From CAZRGV01 sp964599655 (lineage in GTDB: Bacteria; Planctomycetota; Planctomycetia; Isosphaerales; Isosphaeraceae), in the NCBI GenBank assembly GCA_964599655.1, contig CAZRGV010000246.1, positions 1-5,895 of the forward strand: a stretch of 5,895 nt of DNA. Direction: 5' to 3'. The position numbers were made by a program, and so were the translations under genes. Shown here one piece after another: positions 1 through 5,715 of this stretch. The notes under the pieces are model-generated. The model was not told the DNA's origin. It saw nothing but the letters and a program-made list of their open reading frames with translations, and made no database searches. Position 1 is the stretch's first letter, and each line of letters begins with the position of its first letter.

Positions 1-229
1 CGGACGAGCACTGGTGGACAAGCCACCAGTGGCACCCGGAACGGGTTTCTCCTCAAAGGCCTCCCGCCCGACGATCAACGGACGAGCACTGGTGGACAAG
101 CCACCAGTGCCACCCAGAAAAGCTTCTCAACAGTGCGACCCGCTGGACGAGACCTGGTGGCCAAGCGACCAGTGCTCCGGACGACCGTCGACGGACGAGC
201 CCTGGTGGCCAAGCCACCCGTGGCACCCG
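1..229. repeat. Cluster of four ~38-bp hairpin-forming repeats
   Basis: Four related units lie at 1-38, 79-116, 144-181 and 192-229. Units 1 and 2 match at 36 of 38 positions, and unit 4 matches unit 1 at 35 of 38. Unit 3 is diverged, especially in its last 8 bases. Each unit opens with (C/T)GGACGAG and contains a stem-loop. In units 1 and 2 the arms CACTGGTGG and CCACCAGTG are perfectly complementary around the loop ACAAG. Unit 3 has one mismatch in the stem. Unit 4 keeps a shorter stem, with GGTGG pairing to CCACC. Spacers shrink from 40 to 27 to 10 nt and are unrelated to one another. The first unit begins at base 1, so the cluster may continue leftwards. The form resembles dispersed intergenic palindromic elements (REP/MITE-like). 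That such elements are common in planctomycetes is my recollection and was not checked here. Function is unknown. Confidence 0.85.
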
Positions 230-290
230 GCGCGGAACGTATTGTGATCGGCATTCGGGCACGGGTCGAAACAACCAAGAGCGTCATCGA

Positions 291-322
291 TTGTGTGTTC
301 GTTTTGTTCGGATTGTGATAAT
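291..322 (+). promoter_or_regulatory. Candidate extended -10 promoter for the esterase gene
   Basis: TGTGATAAT at 314-322 reads as an extended -10 element (TG, one base, then GATAAT). It sits in an AT-richer patch (about 284-325) of otherwise GC-rich DNA. A -35 box is weak: TTGTGT at 291-296 gives a 20-nt spacer and TGTGTT at 293-298 gives 18 nt. Transcription would start near 329, leaving a leader of about 115 nt before the start codon at 446. This is a motif call only. Confidence 0.35.
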
Positions 323-445
323 GTGAGAGTGGTTCGGTGAACGGTTGCCAAGAGTTCGGCGGCACAGGGGCTGGGTCTGGGCGGACCGACCTCATCGAAG
401 GCGATTGAGCCCTGGAAAGACGGTTTTTCCCGAGAGGAGAGTTCG

Positions 446-1390
446 ATGACGTGTATCCGTTTTGCATTGATACTGGGATGGATCTTGTCCACCGCTCCCT
501 TGCGCGCGGCCGACAAGCCGGTCAAGGTGTTCATCCTCGCGGGGCAGTCGAACATGGTCGGGGCGGGGTTCGTGAAGGCCGACCCGAAGCGGAACGGCGG
601 CAAGGGGAGCCTGGAATACCTTGTCAAGAATTCCGCCACGGCCGACCGGTTCAAGAACCTTGTTGGCCAGCAGGGCGAGTGGGTGGTCCGCGACGATGTC
701 TGGATTCACTACCTCGACCGCAAAGGACGGCTGACGGTGGGATTCGGAAGCGGCGAGGATCGGATTGGCCCGGAGCTGGGCTTTGGCCAGGTCGTGGGAG
801 ACGCGTTTGAAGAACCCGTTCTGCTGATCAAGCTGGCCTGGGGAGGAAAGAGCCTGGCGAAAGACTTCCGGCCGCCCAGCTCGGGGGGCGAGGTCGGGCC
901 GTACTACACCGAGGTCGTTCAGCGAACCAGGAACGTTCTGAGCGAACTGGACAAGGAGTTTCCGGAATTGAAAGGCCGCGGATACGAAATCGCCGGGTTC
1001 GGCTGGCACCAGGGTTGGAACGATCGGATCAGCCCCGCGTTCACCGACGAATACGAGAAGAATATGGTGAACTTCATTCGGGACATTCGCAAGGATTTAG
1101 GAGTGAAGAATCTTCCCTTCGTGATCGCGGAGACCGGAATGAGTGGACCGGAGGAGAAACACCCGCGCGCCCTCGCCCTGATGAGGGCTCAGGCCGCCGC
1201 GGCCGGGCGCAAGGAGTTCCAGGGGAACGTTGCGTTCGTGGGAACGAAGGGGTTCTGGCGGGCGAAGGAGGAGTCGCCGACCGGGCAGGAGTACCACTGG
1301 AACACCAACGCCGAGACCTATTACCTGATCGGCGAGGCGATGGGAAAGGCCATGTTGGAGCTGTGCGAGACGAACGCGCGCTCGAAGTAA
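446..1390 (+). CDS. Secreted SGNH/SASA-family carbohydrate esterase (sialate O-acetylesterase-like, DUF303)
   Basis: The 314-residue product is a predicted exported serine esterase that would remove acetyl groups from sugars outside the cytoplasm. Residues 1-22 form a signal peptide: a short basic start, a hydrophobic stretch and an Ala-rich end (LRAA). The mature domain starts at once with FILAGQSNMVG, where Ser35 of GQSNM is the block I nucleophile. GPELGFG (108-114) and IKLAWGGKSL (128-137) are typical SASA-domain segments. GFGWHQGWND (184-193) supplies a further conserved block. His284, in EYHWNTNAETYYLIGEAMG (282-300), is the likely catalytic His. The family normally has about 250-300 residues, so the protein looks complete. 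The start at 446 is supported by a purine-rich GAGAGGAGA Shine-Dalgarno at 432-440, 5 nt upstream. TAA is at 1388-1390. The gene stands alone. The family is secure, but the substrate (sialic acid, acetyl-xylan or another acylated glycan) cannot be told from sequence. Confidence 0.92.
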   Translation: MTCIRFALILGWILSTAPLRAADKPVKVFILAGQSNMVGAGFVKADPKRNGGKGSLEYLVKNSATADRFKNLVGQQGEWVVRDDVWIHYLDRKGRLTVGFGSGEDRIGPELGFGQVVGDAFEEPVLLIKLAWGGKSLAKDFRPPSSGGEVGPYYTEVVQRTRNVLSELDKEFPELKGRGYEIAGFGWHQGWNDRISPAFTDEYEKNMVNFIRDIRKDLGVKNLPFVIAETGMSGPEEKHPRALALMRAQAAAAGRKEFQGNVAFVGTKGFWRAKEESPTGQEYHWNTNAETYYLIGEAMGKAMLELCETNARSK

Positions 1391-1925
1391 TCGACGTCGA
1401 GACGGCTTGGCTGGTGGCTGCGGTCTCGCGTCGCCACCTGACTGGAGGATTGGCCGGGAATGCGGAGAACGCCGATCGCCGCACGATCCAATCGGGCACG
1501 CCGGCGGCTTAACAGCGGTCCGTGAACCGACCTGGGGAAGTCGAGCCCTGCCGATCCCCATTCTTGCCCTAGTCCGACGGGCGCTGTGGCGTCGTGAACG
1601 GCGTGGCGCCCAGCCGACGCATGGACGCCCAAACGACAGGCAGGCTGGGGGGCGCGTCGTTCTCGGTTCCCGCCGAAGGCCGCCATGATCGCCGACGTCG
1701 CACCGCAGCCCTGCCGGCTCACGATGTCCGCGAATCTCTCCCCCACGATCGATCCGGCCCGATCGTCTTCCCAGCCTGACCCGGCGCCGACCATGCACCC
1801 GATGCGTCGGCCGCGCAACGATCTGGCCCTGCCGTCAGGCCGCCCCTGTTCCTCGCGGCACTGCAAGCCCCTGTTAATGCCACGGCCGACCCGGCGCACG
1901 AGCAAAGTCAGGCGCAACAAAGTCC
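1391..1925. other. 535-bp convergent intergenic region without a recognisable gene
   Basis: This is the gap between the 3' ends of the esterase (plus strand) and the sulfatase-fold gene (minus strand). It is GC-rich and reads open in several frames on both strands. None of those frames shows a family motif, a convincing ribosome site or a signal peptide. No hairpin followed by a U-tract is visible for either convergent gene. The clearest inverted repeats are at 1745-1766 and 1579-1611 (GGGCGC against GCGCCC, with a long loop). It may hold decayed sequence. Confidence 0.6.
1745..1766. repeat. 7-bp inverted repeat in the convergent gap
   Basis: ACGATCG (1745-1751) and CGATCGT (1760-1766) are perfect reverse complements around an 8-nt loop. 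The hairpin lies between two convergent genes, about 160 bases beyond the stop of the sulfatase-fold gene. There is no T-tract on either side, so it is not a canonical intrinsic terminator, and its role is unknown. Confidence 0.3.
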
Positions 1926-3914
1926 TTAATATACGTGATTCTCATCGTCTTCGGAACTTCGAGTGTCTTCCGCCAGTCGTTCATTCACGAGCATTCTCAG
2001 CCATCTCCGATACGGTGTCAGATACGCCTCCTCAACGACCAACGTTCCCCGCTCCTTGCTCAGAATGTCAAGGAGCATGCTCCGGAAGAATTCGACGATG
2101 GGCCTCTCCTCTGGCGACTTGATCCGGTCCACATTCTCCATCGGATCGTTTCTGAGATTGTAGAGATGTTCTTCTCCAGATCCGTCTCGGACGTAGTGCC
2201 TCCCTTGCGCCACGAGCGACATCTGGAACCCGACGCGTTCCAGCCTCTCCTTGGGCTGTGACTCGAAGGCCGTCGCGTTCGCGATCTCCGAGAGCGCCGG
2301 TGTGATTCCCGGCCGGGATTCAACGTCGGTCGTCCGCCACAGGTTGGCCAGCGACTCCCCCGGGAACGGTGAGCGGTCCGTGAGCCCCAGGCACTCGACC
2401 ACCGTCGCCGGCAGGTCGCGCAGGCTGACTGGCTCTCGCAAGAGCCGACCCTCCGGGACGCCCGCGCCCAGGATCACCAGCGGCACCCGTGTTTGCTGCA
2501 GGTAGAGGCTTGACGCGTGATTGAACACGCCGTGCTCACCGAACGACTCCCCATGGTCGGACGTGATGATGACCAGCGTATTCTCGAGCAGCCCTCGACC
2601 GGCGAGTGTCGTCAGCAGTTCCTCGAGTTTTTTTTTTTTGTAGGCGAGGCAAGAGTCGTAGCAATCTCGCTTCATCACGAGTTCCCGAATCCCGAGCACG
2701 CGCGGGACGTCCTCCTCGGTGTCCAGGAGCAGCTCGAAATCGCTTCGCTTCTCGGGCACGACCCCGAACCGCCCCAAGAACTTCTTCGGCGGCAAGTATG
2801 GATCGTGCGCATCGTAGTAATTCAGGTAGGCGAAGAACGGCCGATCCTCCCGACGCGTGTCCAGCCAATCCAGGAACGCCTTGTTGATTCCCGCCGCGTC
2901 CCGCGACTGGAGCCGGATCCACTTTTTGGCCACGAAGTCATCGTGGGCCGCGAGATTTTCCAGCAGCCAGCGCCCCGGTTTCACCCTTCCCAGCAACGCC
3001 AGCGGCGATAACACATAATCCTCGTAATGCTGGAACCCACGGTTCAGCCCCGACTCATACGTGCAGCAGTTCGTGTTCGCAGCGAAGCCCGCCGTCTGAT
3101 ACCCCCGCGATCCGAGATACTCCGCCAGGGTCGGCACCGGCGCATCGAACTCGTATTTCCACTGCGAGTCCAATTGATAGGGCCAGTAACCGGTGAAGAA
3201 GCTCGTATGTGACGGATACGTCCAAGGCGCCGGCGCCAGCGCCATCTGAAATTGAACGCCCGACCTCGCCCAGAGGTCCAGGTTCGGAGTGGTTGACCGA
3301 GAATAGCCGTAAGGAGTCAGGCTCTCGGCCCTCACCGTATCCCAGACGATAAGCAGGACGTTCTTCGCACCCGCCGGCGCCTGCGGCAAGGCCGCCACCG
3401 CCCTCGTCTCCTGAATCATCCGCCAGCCGCTCGACGCTGCCGCCAGCACCCCGAGACAACCCAGCAGACCCGCCAGGGCCCACCGCCCCCGCCTCCCACC
3501 CTCGGGCCAGGACGTCAGGGCGTCGCTGAACACCCAAGCCACGCCAACCGCCAACGCGACGCTGCCAAGCGCGTAGAGCGGCAGCCTCAAAAACGCCCCC
3601 GAGAACGCCAACATCCCGAACAGCCAGGCCCCCATCCGCCACGACACCCACCCCGGCCTCAGCGCGTTGACCAGGGCCACCAACAACCCCGGCCCCAGCA
3701 GCAAGACGGCGTGCGCCAGCGGCACCGTCCACAACGCGTCCCGGGCCGCCCAGAAATACTTCGGATGATTCCAAACGTACTTTTTTACCCCCAGGATCAA
3801 CAGGTCGAGATACCCTCCGCCCAACCCAAACGCGACCGCCAGCCCGATCGCCGCCAACGGCTGGAGCCTTCTCGGGTCCTTCCCGCGCCTCGTTTCCACT
3901 GCCGATGTCGTCAT
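1926..3914 (-). CDS. Membrane-anchored sulfatase-fold (alkaline phosphatase superfamily) enzyme with a Thr-type active site
   Basis: The 662-residue protein has a basic N-terminus (residues 9-16) and about five hydrophobic helices (roughly 18-40, 61-85, 93-109, 111-130, 145-163). A sulfatase-type catalytic domain follows from about 184. An odd helix number with a cytoplasmic N-terminus places that domain outside the membrane. Visible metal-site and catalytic motifs are NVLLIVWDTVRA with Asp192, WTYPSHTSFFTG with Thr232, YYDAHDPY with Asp368 and His370, and TSDHGESFGEHG with Asp453, His454 and His461. Thr232 occupies the position of the Cys or Ser that becomes formylglycine in true type I sulfatases, and His236 replaces the usual Arg. 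Five helices plus this fold also describe lipoteichoic acid synthases and phosphoethanolamine transferases, so a phospho- or sulfo-ester hydrolase or transferase are both possible. An A12 tract (2628-2639) encodes Lys426-429. The start at 3914 has GGAGGCGGAGA just upstream. The fold is secure; the substrate is not. Confidence 0.92.
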   Translation of the reverse strand: MTTSAVETRRGKDPRRLQPLAAIGLAVAFGLGGGYLDLLILGVKKYVWNHPKYFWAARDALWTVPLAHAVLLLGPGLLVALVNALRPGWVSWRMGAWLFGMLAFSGAFLRLPLYALGSVALAVGVAWVFSDALTSWPEGGRRGRWALAGLLGCLGVLAAASSGWRMIQETRAVAALPQAPAGAKNVLLIVWDTVRAESLTPYGYSRSTTPNLDLWARSGVQFQMALAPAPWTYPSHTSFFTGYWPYQLDSQWKYEFDAPVPTLAEYLGSRGYQTAGFAANTNCCTYESGLNRGFQHYEDYVLSPLALLGRVKPGRWLLENLAAHDDFVAKKWIRLQSRDAAGINKAFLDWLDTRREDRPFFAYLNYYDAHDPYLPPKKFLGRFGVVPEKRSDFELLLDTEEDVPRVLGIRELVMKRDCYDSCLAYKKKKLEELLTTLAGRGLLENTLVIITSDHGESFGEHGVFNHASSLYLQQTRVPLVILGAGVPEGRLLREPVSLRDLPATVVECLGLTDRSPFPGESLANLWRTTDVESRPGITPALSEIANATAFESQPKERLERVGFQMSLVAQGRHYVRDGSGEEHLYNLRNDPMENVDRIKSPEERPIVEFFRSMLLDILSKERGTLVVEEAYLTPYRRWLRMLVNERLAEDTRSSEDDENHVY
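2628..2639 (-). repeat. A12 homopolymer (T12 on the plus strand) inside the sulfatase-fold gene
   Basis: Twelve uninterrupted T on the plus strand read as AAA AAA AAA AAA (Lys426-429) in the gene. The reading frame is intact across it. Loss of one A would put a UGA within about five codons after the tract. Gain of one A would lead to a stop about 34 codons on, at 2536. Either way the DHGE metal-binding motif at 453-456 is lost. In a GC-rich gene such a tract is unusual and is prone to polymerase slippage, and also to sequencing error. Confidence 0.95.
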
Positions 3915-4008
3915 CGCGTCTCCGCCTCCGCCATCCTCGCGAGTCGCGCCACCCGACTCCGCGCCGACCCCCTCGGCTCTCTAACCGCCAGGGCGCACAA
4001 ACTCCGTC

Positions 4009-4034
4009 ATAGTCATCGATTACGAGATGACTAT
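4009..4034. promoter_or_regulatory. Perfect 9-bp inverted repeat, candidate operator upstream of the sulfatase-fold gene
   Basis: ATAGTCATC (4009-4017) and GATGACTAT (4026-4034) are perfect reverse complements separated by 8 nt (GATTACGA). The centre lies about 107 bp upstream of the ATG at 3914. The half-site spacing (about 17 bp centre to centre) would suit a dimeric regulator contacting nearly the same DNA face. On the minus strand an AT-rich AATATAAA segment (4037-4044) lies immediately upstream, so a regulator bound here would sit over or just after the -10 region of the sulfatase-fold promoter and could repress it. No matching regulator gene is in the window. Confidence 0.45.
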
Positions 4035-4064
4035 CTTTATATTCTGTACAATTGGTTACTTGTG
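4035..4064 (-). promoter_or_regulatory. AT-rich island, probable promoter region of the sulfatase-fold gene
   Basis: Bases 4035-4064 are strikingly AT-rich compared with the surrounding GC-rich DNA. On the minus strand they read TTGTAC followed by AATATAAA. TATAAA (4037-4042) could serve as a -10 box, but no good -35 sits 16-18 nt upstream of it. The exact start site is uncertain. The location 120-150 bp before the ATG and next to the inverted repeat at 4009-4034 supports a promoter role. The plus strand also carries TATATT here, but no intact gene follows on that side. Confidence 0.35.
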
Positions 4065-4494
4065 CTCTGCCTCTCGGCGCGCACCCTGGACGGTCCTCGG
4101 GCCGAAGTGGTTCCCCGAGGAACTTCGTTTTCCTCAAATCAGCGTCAAACGCTCCGGTCCCGTCCCTTGATCCCCCGTCGAACCTCGTCGCAATCGCCAG
4201 GGCTTCCCGACCTCTCGGACCTAGGGGGGCGGCTGGGACGGACCAGAAACGTGTTCGGGTGCTGCGGAAGTGATGACCATCCGTGCACTTGTGCTGATGA
4301 TCGCGCGTTCGTGAAGAACGACACCGGGAGGACTGTCTTTGTAAGTACCACGCGTCCGATACCGCGCGTGGGGGGCGGCGTCCGATTCAGTGAATCAAGA
4401 ATTGAAGGTGATACGAAACGCGGGAGCACCCAAATCCTGGACCGTTGCCGGATGCAATGGCCGATCCGGTCGGAGGTGCGGCAGGACGACGAGA
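4065..4494. other. Gene-free stretch upstream of the transposase relic
   Basis: No intact gene is visible in these 430 bases. A 7-bp stem (CCACGCG at 4348-4354, CGCGTGG at 4365-4371, 10-nt loop) is present without a T-tract. A 13-codon open frame at 4273-4314 begins MTIRALVLMIARS and resembles the start of a signal peptide, but it stops at once. The stretch may be decayed mobile-element flank, given the transposase relic that follows. Confidence 0.45.
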
Positions 4495-4690
4495 CGACGA
4501 CGTGACACATTCGACGACCAGGCCCAGGTCGTCCTGGACGTGCTCAACGGCGATTCGTCGCCTGCCGAGACGTGTCGCTCGGACGGGCTGAGCCTCGCCC
4601 GGCTGTGCCTCTGGAAGACCACGATTCACCAGGGGCGTCCGACGCCTTCCAGGCCGAAGGAAACGATTCGAGACGACAACCGGTTCAATG
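4495..4690 (+). pseudogene. Remnant of a transposase helix-turn-helix subunit (IS3/IS911 OrfA-like)
   Basis: In the frame with codons at 4501, 4504 and so on, the translation reads RDTFDDQAQVVLDVLNGDSSPAETCRSDGLSLARLCLWKTTI. This follows the pattern of transposase N-terminal helix-turn-helix domains: a basic start, an F-x-x-QVVL-x-VL-x-G segment, a PAE-x-CR-x-x-GLS turn and recognition helix, and a closing WK. After TTIH the likely continuation GASDAFQAEGN is found only in another frame, implying loss of one base (or gain of two) near 4630. No downstream catalytic (DDE) subunit, no convincing start or Shine-Dalgarno and no terminal inverted repeats are visible, so this is a decayed fragment. 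Family assignment rests on motif resemblance only. Confidence 0.45.
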
Positions 4691-4783
4691 CCAGGGCCGT
4701 CCCAGCGCCCGGAACCTGGGGCACTCTTCCTGCCCTAGATCGAGGACCGATCGAAGTCGCGGCCCCAGACCGAGCATGCCGGG

Positions 4784-5470
4784 CTAACGCTTCAGGAAGT
4801 CGAGGACGGCGAGTATCTGGCTGGGCTCGACGCGGTAGGGCGTGCCTCGGCCTTCGTAGAATCCGTATCGTTCGATCATATAGGGTACTAAAAGGGCGTA
4901 GTCGAGCGACTTGCCGTTGTCGAGGTTGGTGACGGTGGCGTTGGTGCCGTGGCGGGTGCCGTCGAGAAAGGGGGAATCCTGGAAGCCTCGGGTGGGGTGG
5001 AGCGTGACCTTGAATCGACGGCCCTGGTAGGGGAATTCGGCTTCCAGAGCGCGTGAATTCACGAGGCGGCGGAGGGCGATGGCGGGCAGGGCGTGGAGGT
5101 GTCGGGCGAGCTGCCGATGGTTGAGGCCGAGACGGTCGACGACGTAACGATTGTCGGCGGCCAGAACGTCGAGAAGCCGCTCGTTGGGGCCGAGAAAGCC
5201 GGCCTCGGAGGAGGCGCCCGGCCTCATGTCGCGTTCGAGGTCGGCGATGGGCCGGCCGTTCATCTCGGTGAGCGACTCGATGAGCGCGGTCGCGTTCGAG
5301 CCTCCCACGACGAAGCCGGTTTTCGGGTCCATTCGGGGCGGGACGGCCGGAATGCCGAGCGCTTCGAGGGAGATTTCGTCGCCGTTTTCGGACGGCTCCT
5401 CGGCGATGGAGATTGTTGCGAGCCCAAGGGTTACGATCAGGGTCCGAGTGAGGAACCGCCTTGAGTTCAT
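4784..5470 (-). CDS. Secreted protein of unrecognised family (228 aa)
   Basis: I do not recognise the family. Residues 1-23 form a signal peptide: Arg4, Arg5 and Arg9 lead into the hydrophobic LIVTLGLATISIA, with probable cleavage before EEPSENG. A short acidic linker follows (24-35). The body contains a Gly-rich DPKTGFVVGGSNATAL (48-63), a polar helical segment RPIADLERDMRPG (73-85), LDVLAADNRYVVDRLGL (100-116), a His-containing helix HRQLARHLHALPAIALRRL (118-136) and a Tyr-rich C-terminal half (LVPYMIERYGFYEGRGTPY, 194-212). There are no cysteines and no membrane segment after the signal, so a soluble periplasmic or extracellular protein is likely. A Shine-Dalgarno AAGGA (5479-5483 on the minus strand) lies 8 nt before the ATG at 5470. 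The stop is TAG at 4784-4786. It is divergent from the gene starting at 5716, with which it shares a 245-bp upstream region. Protein-like composition and a clean signal peptide argue it is real. Confidence 0.8.
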   Translation of the reverse strand: MNSRRFLTRTLIVTLGLATISIAEEPSENGDEISLEALGIPAVPPRMDPKTGFVVGGSNATALIESLTEMNGRPIADLERDMRPGASSEAGFLGPNERLLDVLAADNRYVVDRLGLNHRQLARHLHALPAIALRRLVNSRALEAEFPYQGRRFKVTLHPTRGFQDSPFLDGTRHGTNATVTNLDNGKSLDYALLVPYMIERYGFYEGRGTPYRVEPSQILAVLDFLKR

Positions 5471-5715
5471 CGGTGGAATCCTTGGAACATGTGTCCAGTT
5501 GCGGTCGCGAACGGGCGGGCTGCGGCCGAACGTGCCCTTGAAAACGACGAGCGAGACGGCGAACTGTCCGACGATTCTTCGAATTTCTCGCCATGATGCT
5601 GGTCGATCTCGCCGATGAATGGTATCAGGATGCGCGGGGGTAGGTTCCGGTCCGTTCGCTGTTTCCGCGGGCGAAAACCAAGGCGAGCGTTGCGCGTGAT
5701 CGAGGGAATGGCTCG
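5471..5715. promoter_or_regulatory. Divergent intergenic region serving two secreted-protein genes
   Basis: This 245-bp stretch must hold the promoters of the minus-strand gene at 4784-5470 and the plus-strand gene at 5716. TGGTATCAG (about 5619-5627) is a poor extended -10 match for the plus strand, with no good -35. TTCGAA at 5579-5584, within ATTCTTCGAAT, is a small palindrome. I could not assign start sites. Confidence 0.3.

Noticed and set aside
1..229. CRISPR array
   Set aside because: Only four units with decaying identity, spacers of 40, 27 and 10 nt rather than uniform length, and no cas genes in the window.
14..247. 77-residue plus-strand ORF across the repeats
   Set aside because: It consists mostly of the DNA repeat translated, with no convincing ribosome site. 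The opposite strand and other frames are equally open.
1321..1920. 199-residue minus-strand ORF (and the overlapping 1097-1798 ORF)
   Set aside because: It overlaps the 3' end of the esterase gene, is Arg-rich in the way of shadow frames in GC-rich DNA, and shows no family motif or signal peptide.
3055..4137. 360-residue minus-strand ORF over the sulfatase-fold gene
   Set aside because: Gly/Arg-rich shadow frame. The overlapping 662-residue frame has all the catalytic motifs.
4273..4314. Leader peptide gene MTIRALVLMIARS
   Set aside because: Only 13 codons, Shine-Dalgarno too close, and no gene or attenuator downstream.
4738..4752. Terminator for the minus-strand gene ending at 4784
   Set aside because: The hairpin GATCG/CGATC has only a 5-bp stem and no U-tract, so it is not distinguishable from chance.
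4626..5594. 322-residue minus-strand ORF over the 228-residue secreted protein
   Set aside because: Very Arg/Pro-rich with no domain pattern, and it overlaps a frame with a clean signal peptide and balanced composition.
5593..5646. Small ORF MMLVDLADEWYQDARG in the divergent gap
   Set aside because: Protein-like look but only 16-17 codons, with no Shine-Dalgarno in the preceding GAATTTCTCGCC. It ends about 70 bases before the next start.
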